Assembly: GCF_000226095.1 (NCBI RefSeq)
Contig: NC_016472.1
Coordinates: 1,116,001-1,180,000 of the forward strand
DNA: 64,000 nt
Origin: Thermothelomyces thermophilus ATCC 42464
Lineage: Eukaryota > Ascomycota > Sordariomycetes > Sordariales > Chaetomiaceae
Direction: 5' to 3'
In this document: in pieces, positions 1-11,374 of the stretch
Position numbering within the stretch: the stretch's first letter is position 1
How the letters are laid out: every line of letters begins with the position of its first letter
Notes under the pieces: model-generated
What the model was told of the DNA's origin: nothing
What the model saw: only the letters and a program-made list of their open reading frames with translations
Database searches by the model: none
Program-made: the position numbers and the translations under genes

Positions 1-32
1 TTCGGGTTAAAAGCCTTGAAGGAGGGGCATCG
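1..32 (+). other. 3' end of a family A element with polypurine tract
   Basis: This is the last piece of a + strand family A element that lies mostly left of the window. The purine-rich stretch at about 20-32 (GGAGGGGCATCG) sits directly against the LTR start TGTCAC at 33. The same tract lies in the same place in A-el2, A-el3 and A-el5, so I read it as the plus-strand priming site. Confidence 0.85.
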
Positions 33-460
33 TGTCACGAAAGTGTATATATAGGATACCACCTAAGCCGCCTCCCTAATAGGCTAATAGGACAATAGGA
101 ATAATAGGCTAATTAGGATAAGATTATACTTAGCAAGAAATGATCCTAGCAAAGGATCACTAGCTTACAATATAAGCTAGGTAAGCTAGTACAGAGGATT
201 ACTACAACTATTAGTGATCCTAGGATTATATATATATATAGATAGTTACTCGTTATAGTAGACCCTAGGAGTTCACTAGTAATAGCAACCTACAATTATA
301 GTACTTATACCAAGCACCGCTAACTACTGTAAGAGATAACTCTAGTATTGTTATAAACCCTTTGGCTTTACCGAATCCCTTAGACGACCTGTATGCTTGT
401 CCCGCTTAATCTACCTTTGTCTGAACCCTTTTAGAAGAAGTCTGAGTTAGGTTCGTCATA
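33..460 (+). repeat. 3' LTR of family A (A2 type)
   Basis: The repeat starts TGTCAC and ends GTTCGTCATA, which is GTCACA with one CA to TA change. It is 428 bp and closely matches the LTRs of A-el1 (427 bp). Its 5' half (U3) is of the A2 type, shared with A-el1 and with 51685-51995. The bases after it (461-465, ATAGC) should be the target-site duplication, but the left end of this element is outside the window, so this cannot be checked. Confidence 0.9.
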
Positions 461-1260
461 ATAGCCTACTTCCTCTATAGGCTCTTTAGCAGCTAGAACT
501 TGACCGTTTCGATTAAGTATAGGCCTATGGCCCCCTTAAAGTCTTATTTGCTAACCCCTTATAGCTCCTCCTTCCGGACTCCTTTAGCTAAGACTATATA
601 GGCCTTACTAACCTCTCTAGCCTCCTCTCCGAAGGCTATAGCCACCTATTACTTGTTAGCCGAATACTAATCCTTAGTAGCCTTGTCCTTAAAGACTACT
701 ACTATATCCCTGCTTAGGAGCTTCCTAGCTATAACGGCTCCCTAGCGGCTAGAAGCCCTGTTAACTACTTAGACTATTTCGGCTAGGGTTTGGGCTTTAA
801 GGTCCTCCTATAGGCTCGCGTTCCATATTATAACCTCCTATAAAGCCTGTAACGGTACTGCCTTAGCCGACGGTAGGCCTCCTTAGGGACCTGTTGCCCC
901 CTATTACGGCCCTGCGGCTACCTACGCCTAGGTAGGGCGGGGGGTGGCCTTAAGGGCTTCTTTAAGCCCCTTTTTGACTTCTTTGGCTACGAGTTCCTAT
1001 AGGTTCGGAACCGGGCCCATAATAGTAGTCATAAGGCCCTATAAGAGCCTGTCGGCGAGGTCCTATGCCTTACCCCGTTTAGGGCTTAGTATAAGGTCGA
1101 CTAGTTACGTGACGAGACCCCTTAGCTCTTTGATATCTAGGGTAAGGTAGGCCTATAGTAAGCCTCCCTTTGATTAGTTCGAAGCCATAGGCCTCCCTAC
1201 TTAGTAGCTTAGCATTAGGCCTTAAATTGACGTTACATTTAGGGGCGCTAGGTGGTCTGT
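461..1260 (-). pseudogene. LINE-like ORF1 (gag-like) fragment, RIP-damaged
   Basis: One - strand frame reads through most of this stretch with only TAG/TAA breaks of the RIP type. It has an Ala/Lys-rich N-terminal part, then motifs such as RDIVVVFKDKATKD, YSANK and VLAKGVRKEEL. These resemble the ORF1 (gag-like) proteins that I remember from fungal Tad-type LINEs and related elements; this match is from memory, not a search. The ORF is cut at 460 by the insertion of a + strand family A element. GC content is higher than in the neighbours. No reverse transcriptase follows in the window. It could instead be the gag of another retroelement. Confidence 0.5.
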
Positions 1261-1500
1261 GCGGTGAAAATGAATAAAATATTATATACTTATCTATAGA
1301 TACTATAAGGCTAGTATATTATATTTTGACTACCTTTTACTAGTAGTAACTCCCTAAGAAAGTTATTAATAATATAGTTATAGTAGACTTAGGAGTATAT
1401 AGGCCCTTAGGCTTAGTAGAATTATAGGAACTTATTTATTCCCTTTAAGTAATAGTAGAATAGTAAAATACTACGATTAATACCCTTTAGATATCTTAAA
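1261..1500. other. AT-rich spacer, no feature seen
   Basis: This stretch lies between the LINE-like fragment and the gag of element D. It is rich in TATA and TAG words with no reading frame that I can support. It may be leader sequence of element D. Confidence 0.4.
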
Positions 1501-1720
1501 TCTAACCTATCCTAACCTCTAAGTTAGCTAGGGTGCCCCTTAAAGCTTAATGGCTATAACGGAAGCATCTCCTAACTAGACAACCTTTTAACAGCAAAAA
1601 GGAACTCTTTATGGTATAAAAGAGCACAATAGAATATATCCTTATAGCTAATAGAGATTTCATTAGCTCTAATTATAATTAATAGGTCTTTATCTAGGGA
1701 AACCTTATATACTAGGTATA
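1500..1720 (+). pseudogene. Element D gag, left part, split by A-el1
   Basis: The + frame reads through short motifs such as IEYILIANRDFISSN up to 1720. A-el1 is inserted here with a 5-bp duplication (GTATA). Removing A-el1 and one TSD copy joins this frame in phase to the gag at 9279 (...YQVQTQVMAYYKS with RIP stops read as Gln). That phase match is strong evidence that the two parts were one ORF. The start codon of this gag was not found with confidence. Confidence 0.65.
1716..1720. repeat. Target-site duplication GTATA, left of A-el1
   Basis: The five bases GTATA directly flank the left LTR and match 9274-9278 exactly. This fixes the LTR end as GTTCGTCATA, so family A LTRs start TGT and end ACA before RIP. 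Confidence 0.9.
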
Positions 1721-2147
1721 TATGACGAACCTAGCTCAGACTTCTTCTAAAAGGGTTCAGACGAAGGTAGATTAAGCAGGACAGGTAGGCAGGTTGTCTA
1801 AGGGATTCGGTGAAGCCAAAGGGTTTACAACAACACTTAGAGTTGTCTTTTACAGTAATTAGCAATACTTGGTATAAGTACTATGATTGTAATTATTACC
1901 ACTAGTGAACTCCTAGAGTCTACTATAACGAGTGACTATCTATATATATATATAATTCTGGGATCACTAGCGGTCGTAGTGATCCTCCGTACTGGCTTAC
2001 CTGGCTTACGTCATGAGCTAGTGATCCTCTACTAGGATCATTTCTTGCTAAGTGTGATCCTGTCCTAATTAGTCTATCATTCTTCGGCTTGATTGGCCCG
2101 TTTATATCAGTGGCCTAGGCGGCAGCTACATGTATATTTCTGTGACA
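1721..2147 (-). repeat. 3' LTR of A-el1
   Basis: This 427-bp LTR reads TGTCACAG... to ...GTTCGTCATA on the - strand. A polypurine tract (GGAGGGAGGGCATTA, - strand) abuts its start, just right of 2147. It matches 8847-9273 with scattered transition differences. Confidence 0.95.
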
Positions 2148-2272
2148 TAATGCCCTCCCTCCGAGGCTTTTAACCTGAAAGCCCTCTTTAGGTCGTTTTA
2201 AATAATACTAACATCCTTTCTACGTATACCTCATAGTTTTCCCCTTTTTCTATACTGCTAGTGGCTAACAAG

Positions 2273-2933
2273 ATGGTAGATCGTATCTCTAAGCGCCGAT
2301 CTTTGAAATCCTAATAGCGCGCCGCGCTTGCTTCTTTCATTAACTCCTCTGGCGTAGACGTCATGCCGTGTTCGTGGTGTTTTAAGCGGAACTTGGCTTG
2401 TCGTATAGTGTTAGGCTCTTCTTGCTATAGCGAGTATATACATTAGGGTCGTTCTTACGATAGTTCTGACGTAGCGTCTGCTTATTTATAGCCTAGTTAT
2501 TGCCTTAATATTTGTAGCTAATCTTTTTATAGTAATAAAGATTATATCTAAACAAAAATATATAGAATAAGAAGAGGCCGATGCTAAAGAGGCCCTTTTC
2601 GTTCTTTAAACTTAACTTTAGACGGCTATCAGTCGATTAGCTCGTCTTTATCGCCAGAAACATTTCTTAAAGGAGCGGGGTTCTAAGCTTTTTCGTCAAG
2701 GCATATAGTCTCTAGAGGAAATAAAGGCAGAAGAACAGAGGTTATAGGATTCCGAGGCACGTATCATTAGTGATGTACGGTCCTAGGGTGCTGGCGTCCC
2801 GTTTGACTAGTCCTCTTTAGGCCTAGATTTGTCGGAGACCGACTTGGCCGTTTTGTCCGAGCTAGTGCCTATAGTCGATCCGGGTTCTAGTAGTAGAACT
2901 GTTCTAGTTTCTTAGGGCAGTTTAAATTCTTAA
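2273..2933 (+). pseudogene. Antisense ORF of A-el1 with doubled Cys motif
   Basis: This reading frame lies antisense to the element, between the 3' LTR and the end of pol. It starts at ATG 2273 (MVDRISKRRSLKS). It has a first Cys group MPCSWCFKRNLAC (C-x2-C-x6-C) and soon after a second group in which three positions read Y, Y and Y where RIP would turn Cys to Tyr. A predicted helical part follows (ARLYRQKHFLKERGSKLF), then an acidic tail ending VSxGS near 2931. The frame moves by one base between about 2500 and 2570, so there is either an indel or a short intron (GT 2514 to AG 2565 would keep phase). It overlaps the pol end at 2767. I recall similar small Cys proteins annotated as hypothetical in many fungi. 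Function unknown. Confidence 0.55.
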
Positions 2934-5900
2934 CTAGTTCCTATAAGTTGTCTTCTAGTCCGAAATCGAGCTACTTGACTAGGTACTATAGTTCCCTATT
3001 GATGATATATAAATCTAGAATTTCTTTGACGTCCTATTCTTCCTCTTTATCCTTTGCTTCGATGTATATAGTAACCTTGGCGTTTTTCGGTACTAGTTTG
3101 AGAAGTGAAATATGAAAAATATCCATCTATAGTCGTATAGATGATGGTAATGATAGTCGATAGTTAGATATTGAAATTTGTTCTTTAATAACGAAGGGTC
3201 CGACCTTCTTAAAGTCTAGCTTTGTACTTAGTCGTTTGGTTTATAAGTTTCGTATAATTAGGTAAACTTTGTCTCCCCTCTCTAAGCAAGGTCCTTCGAG
3301 CCTATATTTGTTGTAGTAGTTCTTTATTCTGGTTTTGACAAACTCGAGTTCCTTTTTGAGCTTCTCGTATAGTGCGTACATTTGTTCCGCTTTAACTGCT
3401 GCTCTTGGCATTATGACCTCTGGTCCTTGCCTAAGGTCTGCTTTATATCTATAGTTCGCGAAGAATGGTATGACTTTAGTCGTTTCCGTTGGCGTTGTAT
3501 TATAAGCGAGTTATACCGTTAGTAATAGTATAACCTAGTTATCTTACTAGTAGTTAACGTAAAAGCGGAGGTACTGCTTAATAACTTGGTTTAGTCGCTC
3601 CGTTTGTCTGTCAGTCTATAGGTGATATGCTATTGACAGTTTGCTATTGACGCCTAATCGTTGCATTAACGCTTGCTAGAACTTTGATACAAACTTGGTG
3701 TCTCTGTCGGTGATCCATTCCTATAGCTAAGCGTGCACTGATATGACTTGCCGATAGATTACGTCTACTAGCTGTTCCGCTATCTAGGACTCCTTATAGG
3801 GAAAGAAATATGCCTACTTAGTTAGGCAATCTACTATAGTAAGAATACTATTATAGATCACTCTTATAGCTATGTCTTTAGATTCTAGTAGCTTTGTAAT
3901 AAAGTCTATTATAACTAAACTCTATAGTTTATTAGCTATTAGCAGTGGCTAAAGTAGCCTATACGGCTTGTATTATACTGTTTTACTTTGATTATGGATA
4001 TTATAGCTCTATACGACTTCCTTAACTCGTGTCGTTAACTATAGAAAGTCGTAGTGTTTCTTAACTTATACGATAATCTTCGTAACTCCTTTATATCCTC
4101 CGAGTTTCGACTTGTAGAGTTCTTAAATCATTCGTAGCTATTGATCTTTATCGTAGATATACGCTTTGCCTCGGTACTAGAGTTTCCTATCTTTTTCTTT
4201 CACTTTATTAGGTACTACTAGTCTAGGTGTTGCTTAATACTATACCTTGTTAATCCTTTCTTCTCGAAAGATTACGTAACATTCTAGGAACGAGTCAAGT
4301 AGGTTATCTTCTATAGGTGTCTACGTTTTGTAATGTAGCGTTCCGTCTATTTGTTCCTTAAATAATGGTAGCGTTGTTTCCGTTTGTCCTTTCGTATAAT
4401 CCGTTCGTCGGCTTAAGGCATCTGCTTGTACATTCTCTTTGCCTTTCTTATAGCGGATCTCAAAGTTAAATTCCGTAAGGAATTCTACCTATTATATTTA
4501 TTATCTATTAAGTTCTTTCGTCGTCGTAAAGTATTATAAGTTCTTATAATCTGTATATACTTATACTAGTTCAATCGTACTACTAAGGTATAGTTACCAT
4601 TCCTTAAAAGCTTCAATAATCGTAAGTAGTTCCTTGTCGTAGATCAGATAATTAAGACATAGTCTATTAAGCTTCCTTGAAAAGAAGGCTATAGGATGTA
4701 GCTTCCCTTGTTCGTCTCGTTATCCTAATTATCCTCTGATAGCGTAGTCTAAAGCGTCTGTTTCTACTTCAAATAGCTTCTTAGGGTCTGGCAGCACTAG
4801 TACTAGATCTTTAATAATGGCGTCGCAAATCTACATAAATGCTTGCTCGTGCTATTCTTCCTATTGAAATTTAGCGTTCTTTTTAGTAAGTTCGTACAAA
4901 GGTCGTATGATCGCTCTAAAGTTCCTAATGAATATCTGGTAGAAGTTTGTAAACCCGATAAAGCTTTGTACTTCCGTAACTAACGTTAGTCGTAGCTAAT
5001 TCTTGATAGCTTTAATCTTTAAAGGTTCTATCCGGATTTGTCCTAGGGATATCTTATATCCTAAAAACACCGTCTTCCTAATATGGAATTTGCTTTTTTC
5101 CTTGTTAACTGATAGCTTATACGCGTATAACGTATCTAGTACTACTCTTATATACTTCCGGTGTTCGTCTATCGTCTTAGAGAAGATAAGTATGTCGTCG
5201 AGATAACATACTATAAATTTGTCGAGAAAGGGTTAGATAGCTTGATTAATTAGGGCTTAGAACGTTGCTAGCGCGTTTGTAAGTCTGAATAGCATGACAA
5301 GGTACTTATAATGGCTATAGGGTATCCTAAAGGCCGTTTTCCACTCGTTGCCTTCTTTGATCTATATATAGTTATAGGCTAATAGCAAGTTAAGACACGT
5401 GAAATATTAGGCTCCTGCTAACTAATCTTAGAGCCGTAAGATCAATAGTAACAGGTATTAGTTTTTTATAGTCTATTTGTTAAGTTACCGATAATCGATA
5501 TATAACCATAGCTTTCCGTCTTTCTTAGGCATAAATAAGATTAGGTAGCCTACCAGCAATGTCGATAGGTAGATATATCCTCTTCAAAGGTTCTCCTCCA
5601 AGTATTGCTTAAGTTCTTCGTTCTATATCTAGCTCGTATAGTAAATCTTAAAGAACTTTAGTTATGCTCCTTCCTTAAGCTTAATCTTGTAATCCTATAG
5701 GCCGTGCTCTAGTAGTCCTTCTAGATGCTTTGGTTCGAATGCTAGATATCCTTCGTATTCCTTTAGTACTTTCCTAGTCTCGTCTCATCTCTCGATTTTC
5801 TAATAGTATACGAACTTGGTTCCGTCTATAGCGATGCTGGCGATTTCTCCTGTCTTAACCTACTACTCTAGTTACAGTGCTCCGCATTTATTAATAGAGA

Positions 5901-6576
5901 GAACAGCTATCGGCGGTTTAGCTCGTTCCTCTTATCGTAACGTCGGTGTCGTTATACCGCTTCTTCTAGAGTCTGTAGTAGTCTGCCTGCTACTATCTGT
6001 CTCTTACGGTAGATCCGTAGGATATGTCTTCCCTTAAGCATCGTCTGCTCGCGATCCTTACGCGCTCCTTATCTCGCTAGTCAAATACGACTCCATTCGG
6101 GGTTATAGGTAGCTACCATTCTTCTAGCTAATATCTAGGTTATAGTCTTTATACTATAGTAACCCTAATATTATATCTTTATTATTACCTATATCCATGA
6201 TGCTAAATACGACTGCTATAGTCTTCCCTACTATAGTAATATCGATCGGTTTAGTCTCCCTATATACCTATTATATCGGAAATAGCCCTTTGACTATACT
6301 ATACTTCTGCTTCATTCTCTAGGGTATCCGTAGCTAATTTACAAGCGTTGGCGAAATCAGGTTTATCTCTGCTCCACTATCTACTAGTACGAGCATTTCG
6401 TGCTGTTTCCATTGTGCTATTATCTATAATCGCTTATCTTGCTGCCGTCGTCTAAAGATTACGGCAATTTCCTATATTTCTGCCAGAAGGTCTCGATATA
6501 GTGGTCTCTTACGCTAGTTCCTCCTATACTACGCTACTACCTGCTGCTATATAGGTGTTAATAGTTTCTAGGCCCC
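2767..6576 (-). pseudogene. A-el1 pol (protease, RT, RNase H, integrase, chromodomain)
   Basis: Pol is read in the -1 frame relative to gag from about 6576 and ends at TAA 2767-2769, a span of 1270 codons with no net indel. In order it holds a retropepsin near 6.4 kb, RT and RNase H at about 4.4-5.7 kb, an H2C2 integrase core at about 3.4-4.4 kb and a chromodomain at about 2.9-3.1 kb (NLNCPKKLEQFY at its end). It is 24 bp shorter than pol of A-el2, A-el3 and A-el5, and its C-terminal tail differs, which marks the A2 subtype. Many TAG/TAA codons from CAG, CAA and TGG make it non-functional. Confidence 0.85.
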
Positions 6577-8819
6577 TTGAAGGGCCCTAACCCGTTTCCT
6601 AGGTTAGTACTAACCTTTTCGGTTGTTTGGCTAATAGCAGCTTCGTCGATCATGCTTATTTCTATAAGCTATTAAGTGCTTACGGCTTCCTACCATTAGG
6701 TCTGTTTTGCTTTCTGTTAAGCGTACTATAGCTTCGTCTAAAGCTCCCAAATTCATAATTTCTTTTTGTCCACGTAATAGAGGCAATCGTTACTCTAGCA
6801 CGAGTCTTATATATCTCGTCCGGTTCTGTAGTGCCTAGGCTAGGCTTGTTTTAGAACTACTGTAATGCCTTCTAGATTACAGGCTTCGATCTTCTAGAGC
6901 AATTCGGCCGCTCTATTTCCTGCATCATAGACCCATTCCATAAGGCGGAGGCTTCCGTCCTTATTTCCTTATCAGGTTAGCTAGTAATTACTTTCGAATT
7001 TGTCACGAAAGTGGTATCGGCATTTGTATGCCATATACTAGAACTAGGGCACTTGTATATATGCCTCGTATCGTAGGTATAGTCACGTAGCGTTGCCTAG
7101 AAGGTATTAGAACTCTTTTCTAAATCCTTCCTACTATATATAGGCTATAGGTACTCTAATGCTAAGGTAGGAGTATTTCTTCTAGTAGTTTTCCTATATA
7201 CGTTCGTCTTTTCCACGATTCGCGCGTATAAACTAGTATTTAGGGTTCTGTACATCACAGCTAAGTTACTAATCGTCAAAATACTTAGTATAGCTATCAG
7301 GCCTATCGTACGTCATAGACTATTCCCCTCTAATGGTTTCTACGATATATTAGAGTTCCTTTATCTCGTCCCTCATCTTATCGCTCTGCTAGGCAAGTCG
7401 AATTAAGCATCTATCCCGCTCACGTAGTTCCGTGTTAAGCCAGAAAACTTCGTTACGATACCATTCGATTCGTTCCTAGAGAAATAGAATATTAGGTCTA
7501 GGTCTTTCGATTCCTTAGGTATCGGTTGTCTACAATCTATCCTACCTCTATATAACTATAAAACCCTACTATCTCAAGGCTAGGAGGATCGAAACTAGCG
7601 GTACATATTCTCCTACTATATCCTATTTGGCAAGACCTATTTCTAGATCCACAGTGACTAGTTCGGAGTACGGTGCTTATTTATCTTCACCATTGTCGTT
7701 ATATCCGAGACTATCCATGTCACTGCTCCTGTCTTCGTAGCTCGTAGCCGCTACTTCAATAACGTCCTTGGTGGTTTCGTCAATAGCCGTAATTTCCTTC
7801 CTAGGGACTAGTTTCTAATCTTTCTTTAGGCTCTGGCATTCTCGCTTGTAGTGCCCTTTCTTTCTATAGTTATAGTAGGTAGCATTAGACTTATCTTTGG
7901 TCGTCTTCTTCCGGTCCCGCTTTTACGTTACGTCTATATCTATAGCTCTAGGGTATATCCTATACAAGGTACTGACGTATACTCGCTTTTTCTTATCGTT
8001 AGCCTTAACTATGGTTCCGTTCATTCGTCCTCGTTTCTACTACTCTTGTATATAGAGTTAATCATCGATTCTAATAGCCTATATAATATATTTGTCTAGG
8101 GTCTTAGGCTAATCGTACTTATATAGCTCGTCTTTAACCTTTTCCTTCAAGCCGTTATAGAATAATTACATTAACGCCTTATCGTTAAGCTAAGACTTAA
8201 ACATATCCTATCTAAACTATATGGCGTAAGAGGCTACTAACTTGGTCTATTAGAGATTGGCAAGTCTTTCTTATATATGAATCTTCTTGTCTTTGTCGCT
8301 AAAAACCTTCCGAAGCTCTTCTTTGAAACGGTTGTAAGATCGGAAGACTACCTGTATAAACGCGTCTCGGTTGTCTTCGTCTTCCTTAATGAGATAGTTA
8401 TTCTATATAGGCTCGAACCATCTAAGTGCCTTGCCCTCTAATCTCATAGCTACGTAGAGAACTTTAGCTTTATCATCCGGAAACTTGTCGTTATTAAGCC
8501 GGAAGTAGGATCGGAGGTTTGTCAAGAATCCTATAAGATCCTCCTTAGTTCCTCTATATTTACCGGGTAGTTCGATCTTAATATGGCTCGCTTTAGTAGT
8601 CTCGAGCACTTCGATTTTGGCATAGGCCTCGTTAACTAGTTTCTATAAGTACTTTTCGCCATTCTCGAGTTCTTTAATTTGGGCTTAAGCAACCTTATCT
8701 CTCTAGTCTAACTCCTAGATCTACTACTAGAGTTAACCAAGCTAGGTAAGCAGCTATTCGGCCGTAATGTTAGTAGCTATATCAATGTCAAGGTCAAGGT
8801 CACCTCCATTCTAAACCAT
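6558..8819 (-). pseudogene. A-el1 gag
   Basis: Gag runs from ATG (8817-8819) to TAA (6558-6560), exactly 2262 bp or 754 codons as in the other four A copies. An open core at 8403-8609 holds the gypsy-type capsid signature LRSYFRLNNDKFPDD and GKALRWFEP. A CCHC zinc knuckle follows at about 7.85 kb with Cys positions altered by RIP. The C-terminal end GPF[E/K]GP lies just before the stop, where pol overlaps in the -1 frame. Gag would form the particle and bind the RNA. Stops from CAG/TGG are present before and after the open core. Confidence 0.85.
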
Positions 8820-8846
8820 AACAGAACAAAGGGAGTGGTAACAACG

Positions 8847-9273
8847 TATGACGAACCTAGCTTAGACTTCTTCTAAAAGGGTTTAGACAAAGGTAGATTG
8901 AGCGGGACAGGTAGGCAGGTCGTCTAAGGGATTTGGTAAAGCTAAAGGGTTTATAATAATACTTAGAGTTGTCTCTTATAGTAATTAGCAATGCTTAGTA
9001 TAAGTATTATAATTATAATTGTTACCACTAGTGAACTCCTAGAGTCCACTATAACGAGTGACTATCTATATGTATATATAATCCTAGGATCACTAGCAGT
9101 CGTGGTGATCCTCCGTACTAGCTTACCTAGCTCACGTTATAAACTAGTGATCTTCTGCTAGGATCATTTCTTGCCAAGTGTGATCCTGTCCTGATTGGTC
9201 TATCATTCTTCGGCTTGATTGGCCCGTTTGTGTCAGTGGCCTAGGCGGCAGCTATATGCATATTTCCGTGACA
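8847..9273 (-). repeat. 5' LTR of A-el1
   Basis: This 427-bp LTR pairs with 1721-2147. The internal sequence next to it on the - strand starts CGTTGTTACCACTCCC. There is no TGG next to the LTR, so a normal tRNA primer site is not evident. Confidence 0.95.
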
Positions 9274-9278
9274 GTATA
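9274..9278. repeat. Target-site duplication GTATA, right of A-el1
   Basis: Exact match to 1716-1720, directly outside the right LTR. Confidence 0.9.
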
Positions 9279-10560
9279 GACCTAAGTTATGGCCTACTAT
9301 AAATCTATAGGCCTGAAAGTTAGGTATAACCTGACTTAGTTCCTTTAATATCTTAAGAGTATCTTCTCTAACCCTTATAAAAAGATAGTAGCCTTATTAG
9401 AACTAGAATTCCTATAATAGAGAGATAACAAACCGTTCGTTACCTTTATTATTTAGTTTAAGGCTAAGCTATCAAAGGTAGGTAGCCTCCTTTAGAGTAA
9501 TAAGTTATACCTAATTAAATTATAATAATGCCTTTCTCTAAAACTTAAATATATAGTAGTTAGATAAGGAATTCCTTAGGATAATTATATAATAGCTATT
9601 AAGAAGTACCATAAGATTACTATAGATCTTAAGGCTTTTTAGCTTAGTAATAAGTATTAGTAAATATAAGGGTAGTAGGTAGTACTTAAACTATAGAAAG
9701 AGAAGGATATAGATAGAGATATACTAATAACCAGAATTAACTTATTATATATTAACTTATAGAAGAAGGGACTTAACAAGGATAAGGTAGGAAAATATAG
9801 GGAAAACGCCCTATAGGTAAAATAGGTTAGTCTAGAAGTATATACGGCCTAATAGGTAGCTAAAGTATATATTTAGTATAGGTAGAAGGGTTACTTTATT
9901 ACTAAATATAACTTTGCCTTTACTTTAAAGCTAATATAGTAAAACTAGTTAAAAACCGATATTAATGCCTTAGAGGCTAAGGATTAGAAGGAAGATAATA
10001 ACCTATCTAATAAAGAAAATAGGGAGTAGGGAAAAGAGTAGCCTCTAAGCAAAGTCTTATAAGGGGGCTAGAAGACTATAACTATCTAAAAGACAAGTTT
10101 ATAAAGATTAGTAAAAGAATAGATAGACCTCCTTTTCTTATTTTAATCTTCCTTAACTCTATTAGCTTTATAAATGCTTAAGTAAATAATAGATATTCTA
10201 GTTATAGTGCTATTAGTAAGAAAATATACTAGGAGCTTAGAATTAAATAGATTAGTTTACCTATTATATATACCTTTAGGACTATAATTAGGCTATAACT
10301 AGACTAAAAGATTACTTAGATAGCCTATATTATAATAGATATTAATAGCTAAAAGAGCTAGGCTACATTCTATATAATCTCTGGACTTATATATAATATT
10401 ATACTAGGCCTCTTATGGATAGAATACTAAGAAGTTATACTAGATATTATAATATACTAGTCTTATAATATCCATAGATAAGCGTATGATATTTTATTTA
10501 ATTACCTTAGAGAGGAAAAAGAGGAAAAATATAAGAGTTATATGAAGGAGTACCTTTTAA
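9279..10560 (+). pseudogene. Element D gag (rest) and protease-like part
   Basis: This continues the gag interrupted by A-el1. Motifs include YLKSIFSNPYKK, KPFVTFII and SNKLYLIKL, which fit the fungal Ty3/gypsy Gag capsid region. At about 10.18-10.5 kb a second part reads like a retropepsin (RLQLDQKI with a RIP Gln, then YNIILGLLWIEY, where the ILG element of clan AA proteases is visible). A change of frame lies between the two parts. TAG/TAA breaks are frequent and of the RIP type. RT and integrase of this copy are absent: the element is truncated near 10560. I name the family D only for this window. Confidence 0.55.
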
Positions 10561-11071
10561 CTAATATATATATATATAACCTAGGTAAGGCCTAGTTAGG
10601 CTCTAGGTTAGGCCTTAACTAGGCCTTGGCTATATATCTACCGGACGAGTTATAAACAAGCAACAAACGCTCTATAGACCTGTAAGGCGTATATAAGTAA
10701 GGCAAGGTAGGTCTATTCCGGTACCTAGGTAAAGCCTAGGCATTGTCTAGCCTAGGTATAGCCTAGACCTATAATATACCCCCCCTCTTCTCTTTTCGCG
10801 GTTGCCGGGCCGACCTATCCTATATCCTACCCCTATATTAGTCCTATAAGCAGATCCTATGCCTTCCTTTCTTTATTGCTATGACAATATAACCTATACG
10901 TATAATGATATATCAAGTACGAATAGGCAGCTATTTAAGTTCAGATAAAAGCTAAGCTCCTTCCCTTTATTATTGGAATAACATGACCTATATATATAGT
11001 AGTAAGTTATATATATAATAAGTAGGTTGCCTAGGTTCTATATACTCCCCTACCGCCCTCCTCCTAATACC
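10561..11071. other. AT-rich spacer with CCTAGG repeats and a hairpin
   Basis: No ORF is supported. A hairpin with about 15-bp arms is seen at 10587-10601 and 10612-10627 (AAGGCCTAGTTAGGC against GCCTTAACTAGGCCTT). It is followed by more imperfect GCCTAGG words to about 10770. The rest is likely upstream sequence of gene Y. It could also be part of an LTR of a non-autonomous element. Confidence 0.4.
10587..10627. repeat. Imperfect hairpin
   Basis: Left arm 10587-10601 and right arm 10612-10627 pair with about one mismatch or bulge, around a loop of about 10 bases. Both arms contain AAGGCCT/AGGCCTT, a RIP-poor palindrome. Function unknown; it could mark an element end. Confidence 0.5.
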
Positions 11072-11165
11072 TATAAATACCCCCTCCTCTTCCTTCCTCC
11101 TTCTAGTTCTCTCTCTTATAACTAACTCTCCTCTTCCTCTATACCCTCTAACTGCCCTTGCCTCT
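11072..11165 (+). promoter_or_regulatory. Putative core promoter of gene Y (TATAAATA plus CT-rich tract)
   Basis: TATAAATA at 11072-11079 is followed by an almost pure pyrimidine tract (CCCCCTCCTCTTCCTTCC and on to about 11165). A TATA box with CT-rich leader is common in fungal promoters and also in fungal LTRs. The distance to the gene Y start is about 295 bp. Confidence 0.45.
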
Positions 11166-11374
11166 TATAACTATACTTATTACCTATACCCCTATTATAT
11201 CCTTAAGTTTTTTTTTTCCTTTAATTAGTATCTATCTAGTATATCGATAGCTATTAGTTTACTTAGTAGTAGTAGTAGTAATTATTACCTTAGTAGTAAT
11301 AAGAATAAAAATTATCATATAAGTATTCCTTTTCCTATACTAATTTTTAGCTATTATATATATATATATAGAGT

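Larger units (their letters stand above)
1721..9273 (-). mobile_element. A-el1: complete family A Ty3/gypsy chromovirus
   Basis: This is a full-length element of 7553 bp. Both LTRs are 427 bp and the perfect TSD is GTATA at 1716-1720 and 9274-9278. The order on the - strand is LTR, gag, pol (protease, RT, RNase H, integrase, chromodomain), polypurine tract, LTR. It belongs to the A2 subtype: its LTR 5' half and the 3' end of its internal region differ from A-el2, A-el3 and A-el5. Every ORF is broken by RIP-type stops, so it cannot be autonomous now. It is inserted in the gag of element D. Confidence 0.95.

Noticed and set aside
5816-6037. Open + stretch opposite A-el1 pol, also seen at 21112, 60849 and in reverse at 32196
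   Set aside because: It is the antisense shadow of the protease-RT spacer of pol in each copy; it has no start context and moves with the pol frame.
7851-8099. Open + stretch opposite A-el1 gag, also at 23147, 62866 and in reverse at 30197 and 53202
   Set aside because: Antisense shadow of the gag knuckle region. It recurs only because the element recurs; hydrophobic residues come from the complement of Lys/Glu codons.
11220-11290. Poly-T run and TAGTAG microsatellite before gene Y as regulatory sites
   Set aside because: Simple low-complexity sequence with no partner motif; left as part of the leader.
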